Shown here: in pieces, positions 1 to 5,755 of the stretch | Numbering within the stretch: position 1 is the first letter of the stretch | Layout of the letters: each line of letters begins with the position of its first letter | Source: Mariprofundus sp. | GTDB lineage: Bacteria > Pseudomonadota > Zetaproteobacteria > Mariprofundales > Mariprofundaceae | DNA: 7,032 nucleotides | Direction of reading: 5' to 3' | Assembly: GCA_015485035.1 (NCBI GenBank) | Contig: WFUI01000279.1 | Location: 1 to 7,032 of the forward strand | The notes under the pieces: model-generated | Databases searched by the model: none | What the model was told of the DNA's origin: nothing | The model's input: only the letters and a program-made list of their open reading frames with translations | Program-made: the position numbers and the translations under genes

Positions 1-503
1 CGGCCCTGTGCGATACGGCTCTGCATGGCGGGCAGACAGGCTTTCTTCGCATAAAAAGCGGGCAACGGCTGCAGTTGGCCGTCAATTTCAGCCAGTACGG
101 CATCGTGACCGCGGCGTTGTTCGGCCATGTGCATTACCAGCTCGGGCATGACAAACGGCATATCTACACCGGTGACAAAAACCCAGTCTGTACGCACCTC
201 TGTCATCGCGGCCACGATACCCATCATCGGGCCGCGCCCCTCACCTGCATCCATCACCTGCACTATATTACTCTGCGATTCATCAACCGCGAGAGGGTCA
301 CGCACACTGAGCACGATCTCATCAAACAGCGGCGACAGGTTCGCAATAGCGTGGTTCAGCAGAGATTTTCCACGAAACTCAACATGCGCCTTGTCCCTAC
401 CCATGCGACGGGATTCGCCGCCGGCCAGGATCACAGCCGTACAGCTGGTAATACTTCCGTCATTCCCGCGAAGGCGGGAATGACGGTCTTTGAATGGCCG
501 CAT
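1..503 (-). CDS. mobA: Molybdenum cofactor guanylyltransferase MobA (3' end cut by window)
   Basis: MobA transfers GMP from GTP to molybdopterin-bound molybdenum, giving the bis-MGD cofactor of the DMSO-reductase family; it is cytoplasmic. I translated this frame by hand: 167 codons are visible, open to the window edge. The nucleotide-binding signature AVILAGGESRRMGRDKA spans residues 23-39, with the Gly pair at 28-29 and Lys38. The motif VTGVDMPF at 110-117 carries Asp114, in the place of the metal-binding Asp of E. coli MobA. The family is about 190-200 aa, so roughly 30 residues are missing. The ATG at 503-501 lies 5 bp after the stop of the PNPOx-like gene and is the only convincing in-frame start; the GTG at codon 24 lies within the conserved strand and is too late. 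The odd point is the N-terminus: residues 7-16 (RHSRLRGNDG) are encoded by a palindromic repeat, so MobA starts some 15 residues earlier than usual. An AGGG only 3 nt before the ATG is a poor ribosome site, so coupling to the upstream gene is likely. Confidence 0.93.
   Translation of the reverse strand, partial: MRPFKDRHSRLRGNDGSITSCTAVILAGGESRRMGRDKAHVEFRGKSLLNHAIANLSPLFDEIVLSVRDPLAVDESQSNIVQVMDAGEGRGPMMGIVAAMTEVRTDWVFVTGVDMPFVMPELVMHMAEQRRGHDAVLAEIDGQLQPLPAFYAKKACLPAMQSRIAQG
457..486. repeat. dRS3-like palindromic repeat inside the mobA 5' coding region
   Basis: A perfect inverted repeat has 13-bp arms (457-469 and 474-486) around a 4-nt GAAG loop. Its core at 462-481 fits the dRS3 consensus ATTCCC-N8-GGGAAT described in Neisseria; closely related short palindromes are dispersed in many other proteobacteria. 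It lies in frame within the first codons of mobA, with no stop codon, and encodes RHSRLRGNDG. The arms would form a strong hairpin in mRNA about 17 nt after the mobA start codon. Only one copy is in this window, so its copy number in the genome cannot be judged here. Confidence 0.85.
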
Positions 504-508
504 AAACC

Positions 509-1057
509 CTATTCACCTTCAACTATCGGAATCGGTTCACCGTCCAGGCTGATGCTGTTTTTTTCGCGCCAGTAATCGCGGATACCCGCCTCCCCCTTTT
601 TCTCGGCCCAGCGGTTCAGCACCGGACGCTGGCCAATGAAATCATACAACGGTACGCCGAAGCCGCAGGAGGTATGCACCAGATCCACCGACAAATCGAA
701 AATCTGCCGCGCACCGGGCTGCGGTTCGAAATGCGCATACAATTCGTCCCATGCCTCATCCGAGGGCAGCACCATACGCGCTGCACCGTACAGGCGCAGA
801 ATCAACGGCGGCCCTTCAAAGGCACAGAACATGATGGTCATGCGCGAGTCGGTTTGCAGATGCGCAGCCGTTTCATTGCCGCTGCCGGTCAGATTCAGCC
901 AAATCACGCGATCCGGAGCGAGTATTCGCAGGGAATCCATACACTTGGGCGAGAGGTTGATACGACTGTCCGCCGTTGCCGTAGCGACAAAATACATCTG
1001 CTGCTTGCGGATAAATGCGGCGTGTTTTTCGTTGATTGAAGCAAACTTTTCACCCAT
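509..1057 (-). CDS. Pyridoxamine 5'-phosphate oxidase-like (FMN-binding split-barrel) protein
   Basis: This 182-aa protein matches a PNPOx-like group of small flavin-binding split-barrel proteins; it is not PdxH itself. Visible hallmarks are the first strand MYFVATA (21-27), INLSPK (33-38), LNLTGSGNET (54-63), MFCAFEGPP and ILRLYG in the middle, then ARQIFD and HTSCGFGVPLY. The C-terminus has RWAEKKG followed by REKNSISLDGEPIP, typical of this group. The substrate is unknown; the fold usually binds FMN or a related cofactor. I chose the ATG at 1057 because CAGGAG at 1065-1070 sits 7 nt upstream, whereas the ATG at 1063 is only 1 nt from it; the longer form would add just Met-Ala. The start overlaps the mobB stop by 8 nt and the stop is 5 nt before mobA, so the gene is embedded between the two MGD-forming genes. 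A role in Moco metabolism is inferred from this position only. Confidence 0.88.
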   Translation of the reverse strand: MGEKFASINEKHAAFIRKQQMYFVATATADSRINLSPKCMDSLRILAPDRVIWLNLTGSGNETAAHLQTDSRMTIMFCAFEGPPLILRLYGAARMVLPSDEAWDELYAHFEPQPGARQIFDLSVDLVHTSCGFGVPLYDFIGQRPVLNRWAEKKGEAGIRDYWREKNSISLDGEPIPIVEGE

Positions 1058-1568
1058 GGCCATACTCCTGTTTCAGCCAGTCCAGAATGAAAGCGGCAAT
1101 CGCATCGCTGTCGTTGAGATCGAGTACGGGTACGCTTACATCCAGTGCATCGATATCCGTTGCCACGGCCAGCAGATCGGACATATCGCAACGCAGGTCG
1201 ATGCAGCGTGCAGAACGCACCACCTCGATTTTCGGACACGGCATCGAGGCAAAACCCTCAACCAGCACCAGATCGGCATCGGGAAACATGGCTGCCGCCA
1301 GTTCCTGAGGCGACATCGGTGTATTGATATCCGCCACCATCAGCATGCGTTCCGGACCGACCAGCAGAGAGGCGGCCGCTCCGGCCTGTTTGTGCCGCCA
1401 GCTGTCCTTGCCGGGGGCATCCATTTCCGGTTGATGGTGCGAATGTTTGATGGTGGCAATGCGCAGACCCTGCACACTCAGAGTGGCAATCAGGCGCTCC
1501 ATCAGCGTTGTTTTACCGGAATTGGAATAACCGACGATGGCCAGCAACGGTGGGTTTATACGTCTCAT
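1050..1568 (-). CDS. mobB: Molybdopterin-guanine dinucleotide biosynthesis protein MobB
   Basis: MobB is a small cytoplasmic P-loop GTP-binding protein that assists MobA and delivery of the finished cofactor; it is stimulatory rather than essential in E. coli. The 172-aa length is normal. Walker A is GYSNSGKTT at residues 13-21. The family motifs KHSHH (41-45) and PGKDS (52-56) follow, then the RHKQAGA segment, and DLVLVEGF at 99-106 is the Walker-B-like strand typical of MobB. The ATG overlaps the moaE stop in an ATGA (1565-1568), and GGAG lies 5 nt upstream of it. Its own stop overlaps the start of the PNPOx-like gene. All visible motifs are intact, so it is predicted functional. Confidence 0.95.
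   Translation of the reverse strand: MRRINPPLLAIVGYSNSGKTTLMERLIATLSVQGLRIATIKHSHHQPEMDAPGKDSWRHKQAGAAASLLVGPERMLMVADINTPMSPQELAAAMFPDADLVLVEGFASMPCPKIEVVRSARCIDLRCDMSDLLAVATDIDALDVSVPVLDLNDSDAIAAFILDWLKQEYGHG
1065..1070 (-). promoter_or_regulatory. Ribosome binding site that decides the PNPOx-like start
   Basis: CAGGAG on the minus strand lies inside the last codons of mobB. Its spacing is 7 nt to the ATG at 1057 but only 1 nt to the ATG at 1063, which favours the shorter protein beginning MGEKF. Confidence 0.6.
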
Positions 1569-1987
1569 GGATGCTCCGTGACCCAGGATTCACCATCGGG
1601 CGTGGTTTCCTTTTTCCAGATCGGCACGCGTTTCTTAAGCTCGTCAATCAACCATTCGCAGGCTTCAAATGCCGCTTTCCTGTGCTCTGCACCAACCACA
1701 ATCAACACAATCTGATCGCCGGCATGCACGGTTGTTACACGATGAATGATACGAGCCTCGATGATGTCAAAACGCACCAATGCCTCGTCACGTAGTGCAA
1801 AGAGTGCCTTTTCGGCCATGCCGGCATATTGCTCAAATTCGATAGAGAACACATTACGCCCTTCGGAAAAATCACGTGCGCAACCCAGAAAAGTGGCAAT
1901 GCCGCCGATGCGCTTCGATTTTTCACGCAGCGCATCCACTTCGGCTTCAATCGAAAAATCATCTTGCTGAATGCGAATGCTATCCAC
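1565..1987 (-). CDS. moaE: Molybdopterin synthase catalytic subunit MoaE
   Basis: MoaE forms the heterotetrameric molybdopterin synthase with thiocarboxylated MoaD and converts cPMP to molybdopterin by adding two sulfurs. The 140-aa length is close to the family's 150. Seen here: GCARD with Arg38 in the place of the family's conserved VR, FEQYAGMAEKA (51-61), the His102-Arg103 pair, and LKKRVPIWKKE (117-127), which supplies the active-site lysines (Lys118/119 and Lys125/126; E. coli uses Lys119 and Lys126). The C-terminal TPDGESWV is also typical. The start is GTG at 1987-1985, directly after the moaD TAA with no intervening base. A purine run (AGGGGG, 1992-1997) in the last moaD codons serves as ribosome binding site at 4-nt spacing. 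MoaD and MoaE are therefore made in coupled fashion, as suits a 1:1 complex. Confidence 0.95.
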   Translation of the reverse strand: MDSIRIQQDDFSIEAEVDALREKSKRIGGIATFLGCARDFSEGRNVFSIEFEQYAGMAEKALFALRDEALVRFDIIEARIIHRVTTVHAGDQIVLIVVGAEHRKAAFEACEWLIDELKKRVPIWKKETTPDGESWVTEHP

Positions 1988-2215
1988 TTAACCCCCTGAA
2001 AATGGCGGCATCAATGCTACTTCATCGCCGACCTGGATCGGGGCATTCAAATCATTTGCCTGAGTCTGATTCACGGCCACCAGCAAAGGTTTGAAATCTT
2101 CACAGCCTGCGGCATGAACGACATCGGCAACTGTCATCCCTGTTTGCACAGGCAATTCCATATCATGCCGTTTTAATTTTTCGGCGATCACACCAAAAAA
2201 CAGAACTTTAATCAT
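1988..2215 (-). CDS. moaD: Molybdopterin synthase sulfur-carrier subunit MoaD
   Basis: MoaD is a ubiquitin-fold sulfur carrier. Its C-terminal Gly-Gly is adenylated by MoeB and thiocarboxylated, then donates sulfur in the MoaE active site. The 75-aa protein begins MIKVLFFGVIAEKL, the standard first beta strand, and ends GDEVALMPPFSGG, with Gly74-Gly75 at the extreme C-terminus as required. The start at 2215 is firm: an in-frame stop lies upstream and there is no other in-frame start in the gap. No Shine-Dalgarno sequence precedes it; instead a nine-codon ORF with a good ribosome site ends 4 nt upstream, suggesting coupling. moaE follows with no gap. No moeB or moaA lies in the window. Confidence 0.94.
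   Translation of the reverse strand: MIKVLFFGVIAEKLKRHDMELPVQTGMTVADVVHAAGCEDFKPLLVAVNQTQANDLNAPIQVGDEVALMPPFSGG
1992..1997 (-). promoter_or_regulatory. moaE ribosome binding site within the moaD Gly-Gly codons
   Basis: AGGGGG on the minus strand spans the Ser and Gly-Gly codons at the end of moaD and lies 4 nt before the moaE GTG. The obligatory Gly-Gly tail of MoaD thus doubles as the translation signal for MoaE. Confidence 0.6.
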
Positions 2216-2219
2216 GTTT

Positions 2220-2249
2220 TCAGCGGCATGGTTCGATTTCTGTCGGCAT
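2220..2249 (-). other. Possible nine-codon leader ORF before moaD
   Basis: In the 45-bp gap between the TPR gene and moaD, an ATG at 2249 opens a nine-codon frame (MPTEIEPCR) ending in TGA at 2222-2220, 4 nt before the moaD ATG. TGGAG (2254-2258) lies 4 nt upstream of its ATG, a better ribosome site than moaD itself has. This could be a coupling device for reinitiation at moaD. It could equally be chance, since such short ORFs are common. Confidence 0.25.
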
Positions 2250-2260
2250 CAGTCTCCACG

Positions 2261-3172
2261 TCAGTCCTCTCCATGCTGCAAACCTTTGAGCCGTTGCTGA
2301 TAGGCGCTGGCTGCCCGCGAGCTTCCAGTTTGATTCTCGATCTTCACCAATGCTGTCAAACAATCCCGCTGCCCTGTGGTATCGGCAAGCCTCTGATAAA
2401 TGACAAGCGCCCGCTGCAATGCGTCACGGCGATCATTCACGGGCACCTCCAGCTTGCTGTAAAACAGCAGTGCATGCGCAATCAGGCGCGGAGAACCCGC
2501 TTTCCTGAGCAGATCAAGCGATTTTCCCACTTCCCGTTTTGCGCTTTCCATGTCCTGCTCTTCCCTTGCGAGCATCGCCAGACCCAAATGCGCCTGCCCC
2601 CGGGATAACAGCCCCGAACGGAATTTTCCGCTCTTTTTCAGCACAATGTCATATTCCTGTTTCGCCACATGCCGCCTCTGCTGTTTTTGCGCCAGCCGTG
2701 CAGCTGCAAGGTGCACATCCACCGGAAATTCCATCGCAAACACATCCGGTTGCCACATATTTTCGTTGCCCGGTTTTTTGGCTGTCCGGATAGTCAACAG
2801 CGTCCAGGCCAGCCGGGCACGGGCAATGCCTGTCTGATCACCGGCCCGCTCTGCTACGATCCGCGCTTCGCTAAAATCGCGCAGTGCTTCCCCGTTGTGT
2901 TTCGCAGCAGCGTTGGCAGTTCCCAGATTATACCATTGCTGCGCTACAAGACCGGGATTATCGGCAAGCTGGGCTTCTTTCAGCGCCCGCTCAAAAACAT
3001 TCCTGGCATACTCCCAACGTTCGCGCTGCATGGCAAAAATACCGGCATCCGTCAGTGTCTTTGCTCTTTTGATATAAGGGTTTTGTACCGGTTCATCAGC
3101 TGCCTTGTGAGATCCGCCGGCACATGCGGACAGCAACGCGACAAACACAAACCATACAGGTAAATATTTCAT
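2261..3172 (-). CDS. TPR-containing lipoprotein of the MCE transport cassette
   Basis: This 303-aa protein is not a family I can name. Residues 1-16 are a lipoprotein signal peptide with lipobox LSAC, so Cys17 would be acylated; Ala18 at +2, not Asp, suggests outer-membrane sorting. The mature part is helical with tetratricopeptide-like pairs. The clearest are around 44-66 (GIFAMQRERWEYARNVFERAL) and 78-110 (WYNLGTANAAAKHNGEALRDF and beyond), with weaker repeats toward 260-300. The ATG overlaps the MCE gene stop in an ATGA (3169-3172), so it belongs to the transporter operon. In Mla and Pqi systems an outer-membrane lipoprotein (MlaA, PqiC) works with the MCE protein; this one resembles neither, lacking MlaA features. 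I infer a scaffold or partner role bridging the MCE protein to the outer membrane. The long, charged linker 20-40 fits tethering. Confidence 0.82.
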   Translation of the reverse strand: MKYLPVWFVFVALLSACAGGSHKAADEPVQNPYIKRAKTLTDAGIFAMQRERWEYARNVFERALKEAQLADNPGLVAQQWYNLGTANAAAKHNGEALRDFSEARIVAERAGDQTGIARARLAWTLLTIRTAKKPGNENMWQPDVFAMEFPVDVHLAAARLAQKQQRRHVAKQEYDIVLKKSGKFRSGLLSRGQAHLGLAMLAREEQDMESAKREVGKSLDLLRKAGSPRLIAHALLFYSKLEVPVNDRRDALQRALVIYQRLADTTGQRDCLTALVKIENQTGSSRAASAYQQRLKGLQHGED

Positions 3173-4176
3173 GGTCGCATATCCAGCCCGGGTGGTGCGA
3201 TCTCTTCATCGCCCGGCTCAACCGGATTCGCCGCACCGCCAAACAGCCACGATCCGCGCAAACCTTTAATCAATAAACGCATCTCTTCAAGCGTACGTCT
3301 GGATTCCTGTGCCAGCCCCGGTAACTGTGGCGTCAGCTCCTCCATATCCGCCGCAATATTACTCAGTGCGGCCGCCATCTCATCAAGGCGCCCGATCAGC
3401 AGGTTGACCTGCCTGATGGTCTCAGGCCCCTGTTTACCCAGATCATGCGCCAGCGGTTCAATATCTTTCAGAATTCTGGCTGTTTGCTTCAGGGATGCTG
3501 ACAGGTGCTCAGCCGTCTTGTTTTCTACCATTTGGCGAGTCAGTTCCTGAACCTGGCCGGCAGCCTCCATCATCGTCTGAACTGCCCGGCCGATATCGCC
3601 GTCCTGCATGCCTTCGCTGGCCCGGCTGAAATTTCTCATAACCCGGTGTACATCGCCATCCGGATTATTCAGCCACTTGGATAACACCACCAGCTCACGA
3701 AGCAGGGTATCTGCATTGGCTACCGCCGGCTTGAGATCATGCAGCAGTTGTTCGAACGAAGCCTCGGATTCGTATGCAAGCGTTCCCTGATGCTTAATCC
3801 CCGGAGCATCTTTCTTGCCACCGGTGATCTCAACAATCACCTCACCGATCAGCCCCTCCCTGATCAAACGGGCCGTGGCACCTTCGTGAACCATGTTCCG
3901 ATAATGGTCCAGAAGCCGCAGGCTGACCTGTACCCTGCCATGGGCCTGCAGTTCGATATCACTCACATGCCCGATAGCAAAACCCTGAAACTTGACCTCC
4001 TGACCAAGAAAGAATGACGTTGCCGTAGGAGGGTATACATACAGCGTGAATTTCTTGGCAAAAACATCGGTGCGTACTGTGATCATCAGTAACAGCAAAA
4101 ATACGGCACCAATTCCCAGTATAACAAACCAGCCAACCTGACGGCGCATCCCGGCGACATAATCATCGTGATGCAT
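3169..4176 (-). CDS. MlaD-like MCE-domain protein (lipid transport, periplasmic)
   Basis: This is a MlaD-type substrate-binding subunit of a Mla-like phospholipid transporter: one N-terminal membrane anchor and a periplasmic MCE domain that forms a hexameric ring handling lipids. In the 335 residues, the anchor is about 15-34 (WFVILGIGAVFLLLLM). The MCE domain is about 43-119, including FFLGQEVKFQGFAIGHVSDI (55-74) and EGLIGEVIVEITGG (107-120). A long helical tail (about 140-306) with heptad-like spacing follows, then WLFGG (310-314) and a proline-rich end. At 335 aa it is much longer than E. coli MlaD (about 183 aa); the extra length is the helical tail, as in tailed MCE proteins such as the LetB/PqiB group. 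Its ATG shares a base with the upstream stop (TGATG, 4176). No obvious Shine-Dalgarno sequence stands at usual spacing. M10 could be an alternative start without altering the anchor. Confidence 0.92.
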   Translation of the reverse strand: MHHDDYVAGMRRQVGWFVILGIGAVFLLLLMITVRTDVFAKKFTLYVYPPTATSFFLGQEVKFQGFAIGHVSDIELQAHGRVQVSLRLLDHYRNMVHEGATARLIREGLIGEVIVEITGGKKDAPGIKHQGTLAYESEASFEQLLHDLKPAVANADTLLRELVVLSKWLNNPDGDVHRVMRNFSRASEGMQDGDIGRAVQTMMEAAGQVQELTRQMVENKTAEHLSASLKQTARILKDIEPLAHDLGKQGPETIRQVNLLIGRLDEMAAALSNIAADMEELTPQLPGLAQESRRTLEEMRLLIKGLRGSWLFGGAANPVEPGDEEIAPPGLDMRP

Positions 4177-4826
4177 CAGGCCGCCGATCCTGTATTCAGT
4201 TCGAGCGAATCTTCAAAATTCATGCCTGAACCGTCATGCTCAGACGTGGAGATGTACAATATCCCCGCCTGTAAGCGTTCCATGACTTCACAGAACAGGG
4301 TATGAAACTGCCGCATACGATGTGGTGCCAAACCGACATGCACATCCTGTACAAGAATAATGTCCGGCTTCTGCAACAGGCAGCGACCCAGACTGATCAG
4401 GCCGTGGGTATACGGGGAGCGTATACTGGCCTGATCGTCCAGGCAGTCCTTAATATCAAGAAACTCCGCCACCTGGGGCAAGTCCTGTTCGGCCTGTTCC
4501 AGCGCATCATGATTGGCCTGGTACAGAAAGGGTAACATCAAGTTTTCCCGAAAACTCAGATTTGCCATCATGCCTCGATGATGAAGCATACTGGAAACTT
4601 TCTGAAAAAAGATGGAACTACCCGCCTGATAACTTGCCACATCGGTTTCCAGCCATAACTGCCATGTATCCTTGCCGGACTTCACCGGCTCGATAAACAA
4701 GCTTTCCAGCCACTCGTACTGGTGTTTGCGCGGCATCACCAGACGTTTGCGTTCCCCCTTGGCAATGCACCCTGCGGGCAGCATATCTTTCAGCACCTGC
4801 ATCTCACGCCAGCACACCCGGATCAT
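4176..4826 (-). CDS. Degenerate MlaF-like ABC ATPase (pseudo-ATPase)
   Basis: This 216-aa protein occupies the place of MlaF, between an MlaE permease and an MlaD protein, and aligns with MlaF by landmarks while its catalytic motifs are gone. The phosphate-loop strand reads KGERKRLVMPRKHQYEWLES (23-42), with no GxxGxGK[ST]. The Q-loop strand reads SMLHHRG (79-85), where MlaF has a Gln, and is followed by NLSFRENLMLPF (89-100), close to the usual LTVFENVAFPL. The signature region, SPYTHGLISLGRCLLQKPDI (137-156), lacks LSGG. Walker B is IILVQD (156-161), with Gln160 at the Asp position, then VHVGLAP in place of EPTSGLDP. The switch region is YISTSEHD (191-198), without a clear SHD. The remaining fold framework and the tight overlaps (ATGA with mlaE, 1 nt with mlaD) show it is maintained, not decayed by stops. 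It cannot be expected to hydrolyse ATP, and may be a structural partner or regulatory subunit. The energising ATPase, if any, would be encoded elsewhere. Confidence 0.85.
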   Translation of the reverse strand: MIRVCWREMQVLKDMLPAGCIAKGERKRLVMPRKHQYEWLESLFIEPVKSGKDTWQLWLETDVASYQAGSSIFFQKVSSMLHHRGMMANLSFRENLMLPFLYQANHDALEQAEQDLPQVAEFLDIKDCLDDQASIRSPYTHGLISLGRCLLQKPDIILVQDVHVGLAPHRMRQFHTLFCEVMERLQAGILYISTSEHDGSGMNFEDSLELNTGSAA

Positions 4827-5644
4827 AGCAGCCCCCGCAGCACTGCCACGATCACATCCACCAGCGCCACCATCATCAGTGAGTCAAGCACACCGTAGGT
4901 CGCATGAACAGGCACCTGATTGGGATCATGGCCTACCTTACGCCCCTCAAACAGCAGCATGGCGCAGCACAAAACAGGGTAAAATGCCCCTTTGCCCACC
5001 ATCATCAGCACCCCGTCGAGCGTTGTTCCCTTACGTATCTCGGTCAGAAACTGGTTGAAATTCAATTCATGATTCAACGCCACAAACAGCCCCCCCACCC
5101 AAACCGCGATACCAACAAACAGAATAGTCATAACCAGCCCGCACAAGGTAAACGCCATCATTCGGGGCAGGTAGAGATATTCGTCCAGATCAATACCCAT
5201 GCTTTTCAACAGCATAGCTTCGCCACGAATATGCATATTGCCAATTTCCGTAGCCACAGCCACACCGGAGCGGGTCAGCATTAAAACCGTGACCAGCAGG
5301 GGGGCTATCTCCTGCATCAACAGGGTATTCATCAAAGAGCCGATGAGAGAAATATCCCCCACGCTCTTGGCAAAATGTACAATATGGTAAACTGCCGCCA
5401 CACCGGCAAACAGTGTAATCACCAGCACCCAGGGCAGTCCCTTCACGCCGGTAAAGTAGATTTGACGAATCAGCACATTCACAACGGCCGGACGCGAGAT
5501 CCATCTAAACCTTAACCCCAGTGCCAGAAGAGATGCCATAAAAAGATAGAAGTGATACAGGCCCCGCACAAGACGCAAGCTGATTTCACCAACCCGGTCG
5601 GCGCGCCCATGCAATGCATCAAAACGTTTTTGGCTGACTTCCAT
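4823..5644 (-). CDS. MlaE-like ABC permease of an MCE lipid transporter
   Basis: A 273-aa inner-membrane permease of the MlaE/Ttg2B/TGD1 family. These homodimers carry phospholipids between the inner membrane and the MCE ring. Several hydrophobic segments are visible (about 31-46, 71-90, 105-131, 158-190, 216-233, 252-273). Family hallmarks are QEIAPLLVTVLMLTRSG (111-127), AVATEIGNMHIRGEAML (129-145) and the coupling segment MGIDLDEYLYLPR (149-161). The ATG at 5644 is the only reasonable start: an in-frame TGA lies 21 nt upstream. It lacks a Shine-Dalgarno sequence, and a possible promoter ends 6 bp before it. The stop overlaps the next gene in an ATGA. The coupling segment, which normally docks onto the ATPase, is preserved in pattern, although the operon's own ATPase-like protein appears inactive. 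Length is slightly above E. coli MlaE (260 aa) because of the longer N-terminus. Confidence 0.93.
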   Translation of the reverse strand: MEVSQKRFDALHGRADRVGEISLRLVRGLYHFYLFMASLLALGLRFRWISRPAVVNVLIRQIYFTGVKGLPWVLVITLFAGVAAVYHIVHFAKSVGDISLIGSLMNTLLMQEIAPLLVTVLMLTRSGVAVATEIGNMHIRGEAMLLKSMGIDLDEYLYLPRMMAFTLCGLVMTILFVGIAVWVGGLFVALNHELNFNQFLTEIRKGTTLDGVLMMVGKGAFYPVLCCAMLLFEGRKVGHDPNQVPVHATYGVLDSLMMVALVDVIVAVLRGLL

Positions 5645-5650
5645 AGCTAA

Positions 5651-5678
5651 GTTATAGTCTCACTGGGCAGAAATGCAA
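5651..5678 (-). promoter_or_regulatory. Possible promoter for the MCE cassette
   Basis: On the minus strand, TATAAC (5656-5651; five of six bases match the -10 consensus) is preceded by a 16-bp spacer and TTGCAT (5678-5673; matches TTG only). Transcription would begin at or just before the mlaE ATG, giving a nearly leaderless message, consistent with the missing ribosome site. This lies in the only sizeable gap of the window (5645-5755). An 8-bp palindrome TGCATGCA (5691-5698) lies just upstream. Support is by inspection only. Confidence 0.4.
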
Positions 5679-5755
5679 CAGATGGAACATTGCATGCACA
5701 CGCGATGGTTACAAAACTCACCGGCCTTGCTGAATTAGCACCGACTTTACCTGTT

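Noticed and set aside
75..575. Plus-strand open frames antisense to mobA
   Set aside because: They run opposite to clear MobA coding sequence and resemble no family; part of one is just the translated palindromic repeat.
636..1715. Long plus-strand open frame (359 aa) across the PNPOx-like gene, mobB and the moaE 3' end
   Set aside because: It is antisense to three genes with firm family motifs and has a composition typical of a shadow frame (rich in His, Arg, Cys and Gln).
4176..4826. A frameshift or sequencing error hiding a normal Walker A in the MlaF-like gene
   Set aside because: I read the three minus-strand frames across the region corresponding to residues 19-46. One hits a stop, another gives no P-loop-like motif, and the annotated frame continues without interruption into recognisable MlaF-like segments.
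5691..5698. Self-complementary TGCATGCA as an operator
   Set aside because: A single 8-bp palindrome with no second copy or known regulator match is expected often by chance; mentioned only as context for the promoter.
5700..5755. Rho-independent terminator after moaC
   Set aside because: The best stem (TGCT/AGCA around a 5-nt loop, 5732-5744 region) is only 4 bp, and the nearest T-run is more than 10 nt further on. This is too weak to call.
5645..5755. Moco riboswitch in the gap before the MCE cassette
   Set aside because: The gap precedes a lipid-transport gene, is only 111 bp, and shows no extended stem architecture. The moaC and moaD starts have no leader long enough either.
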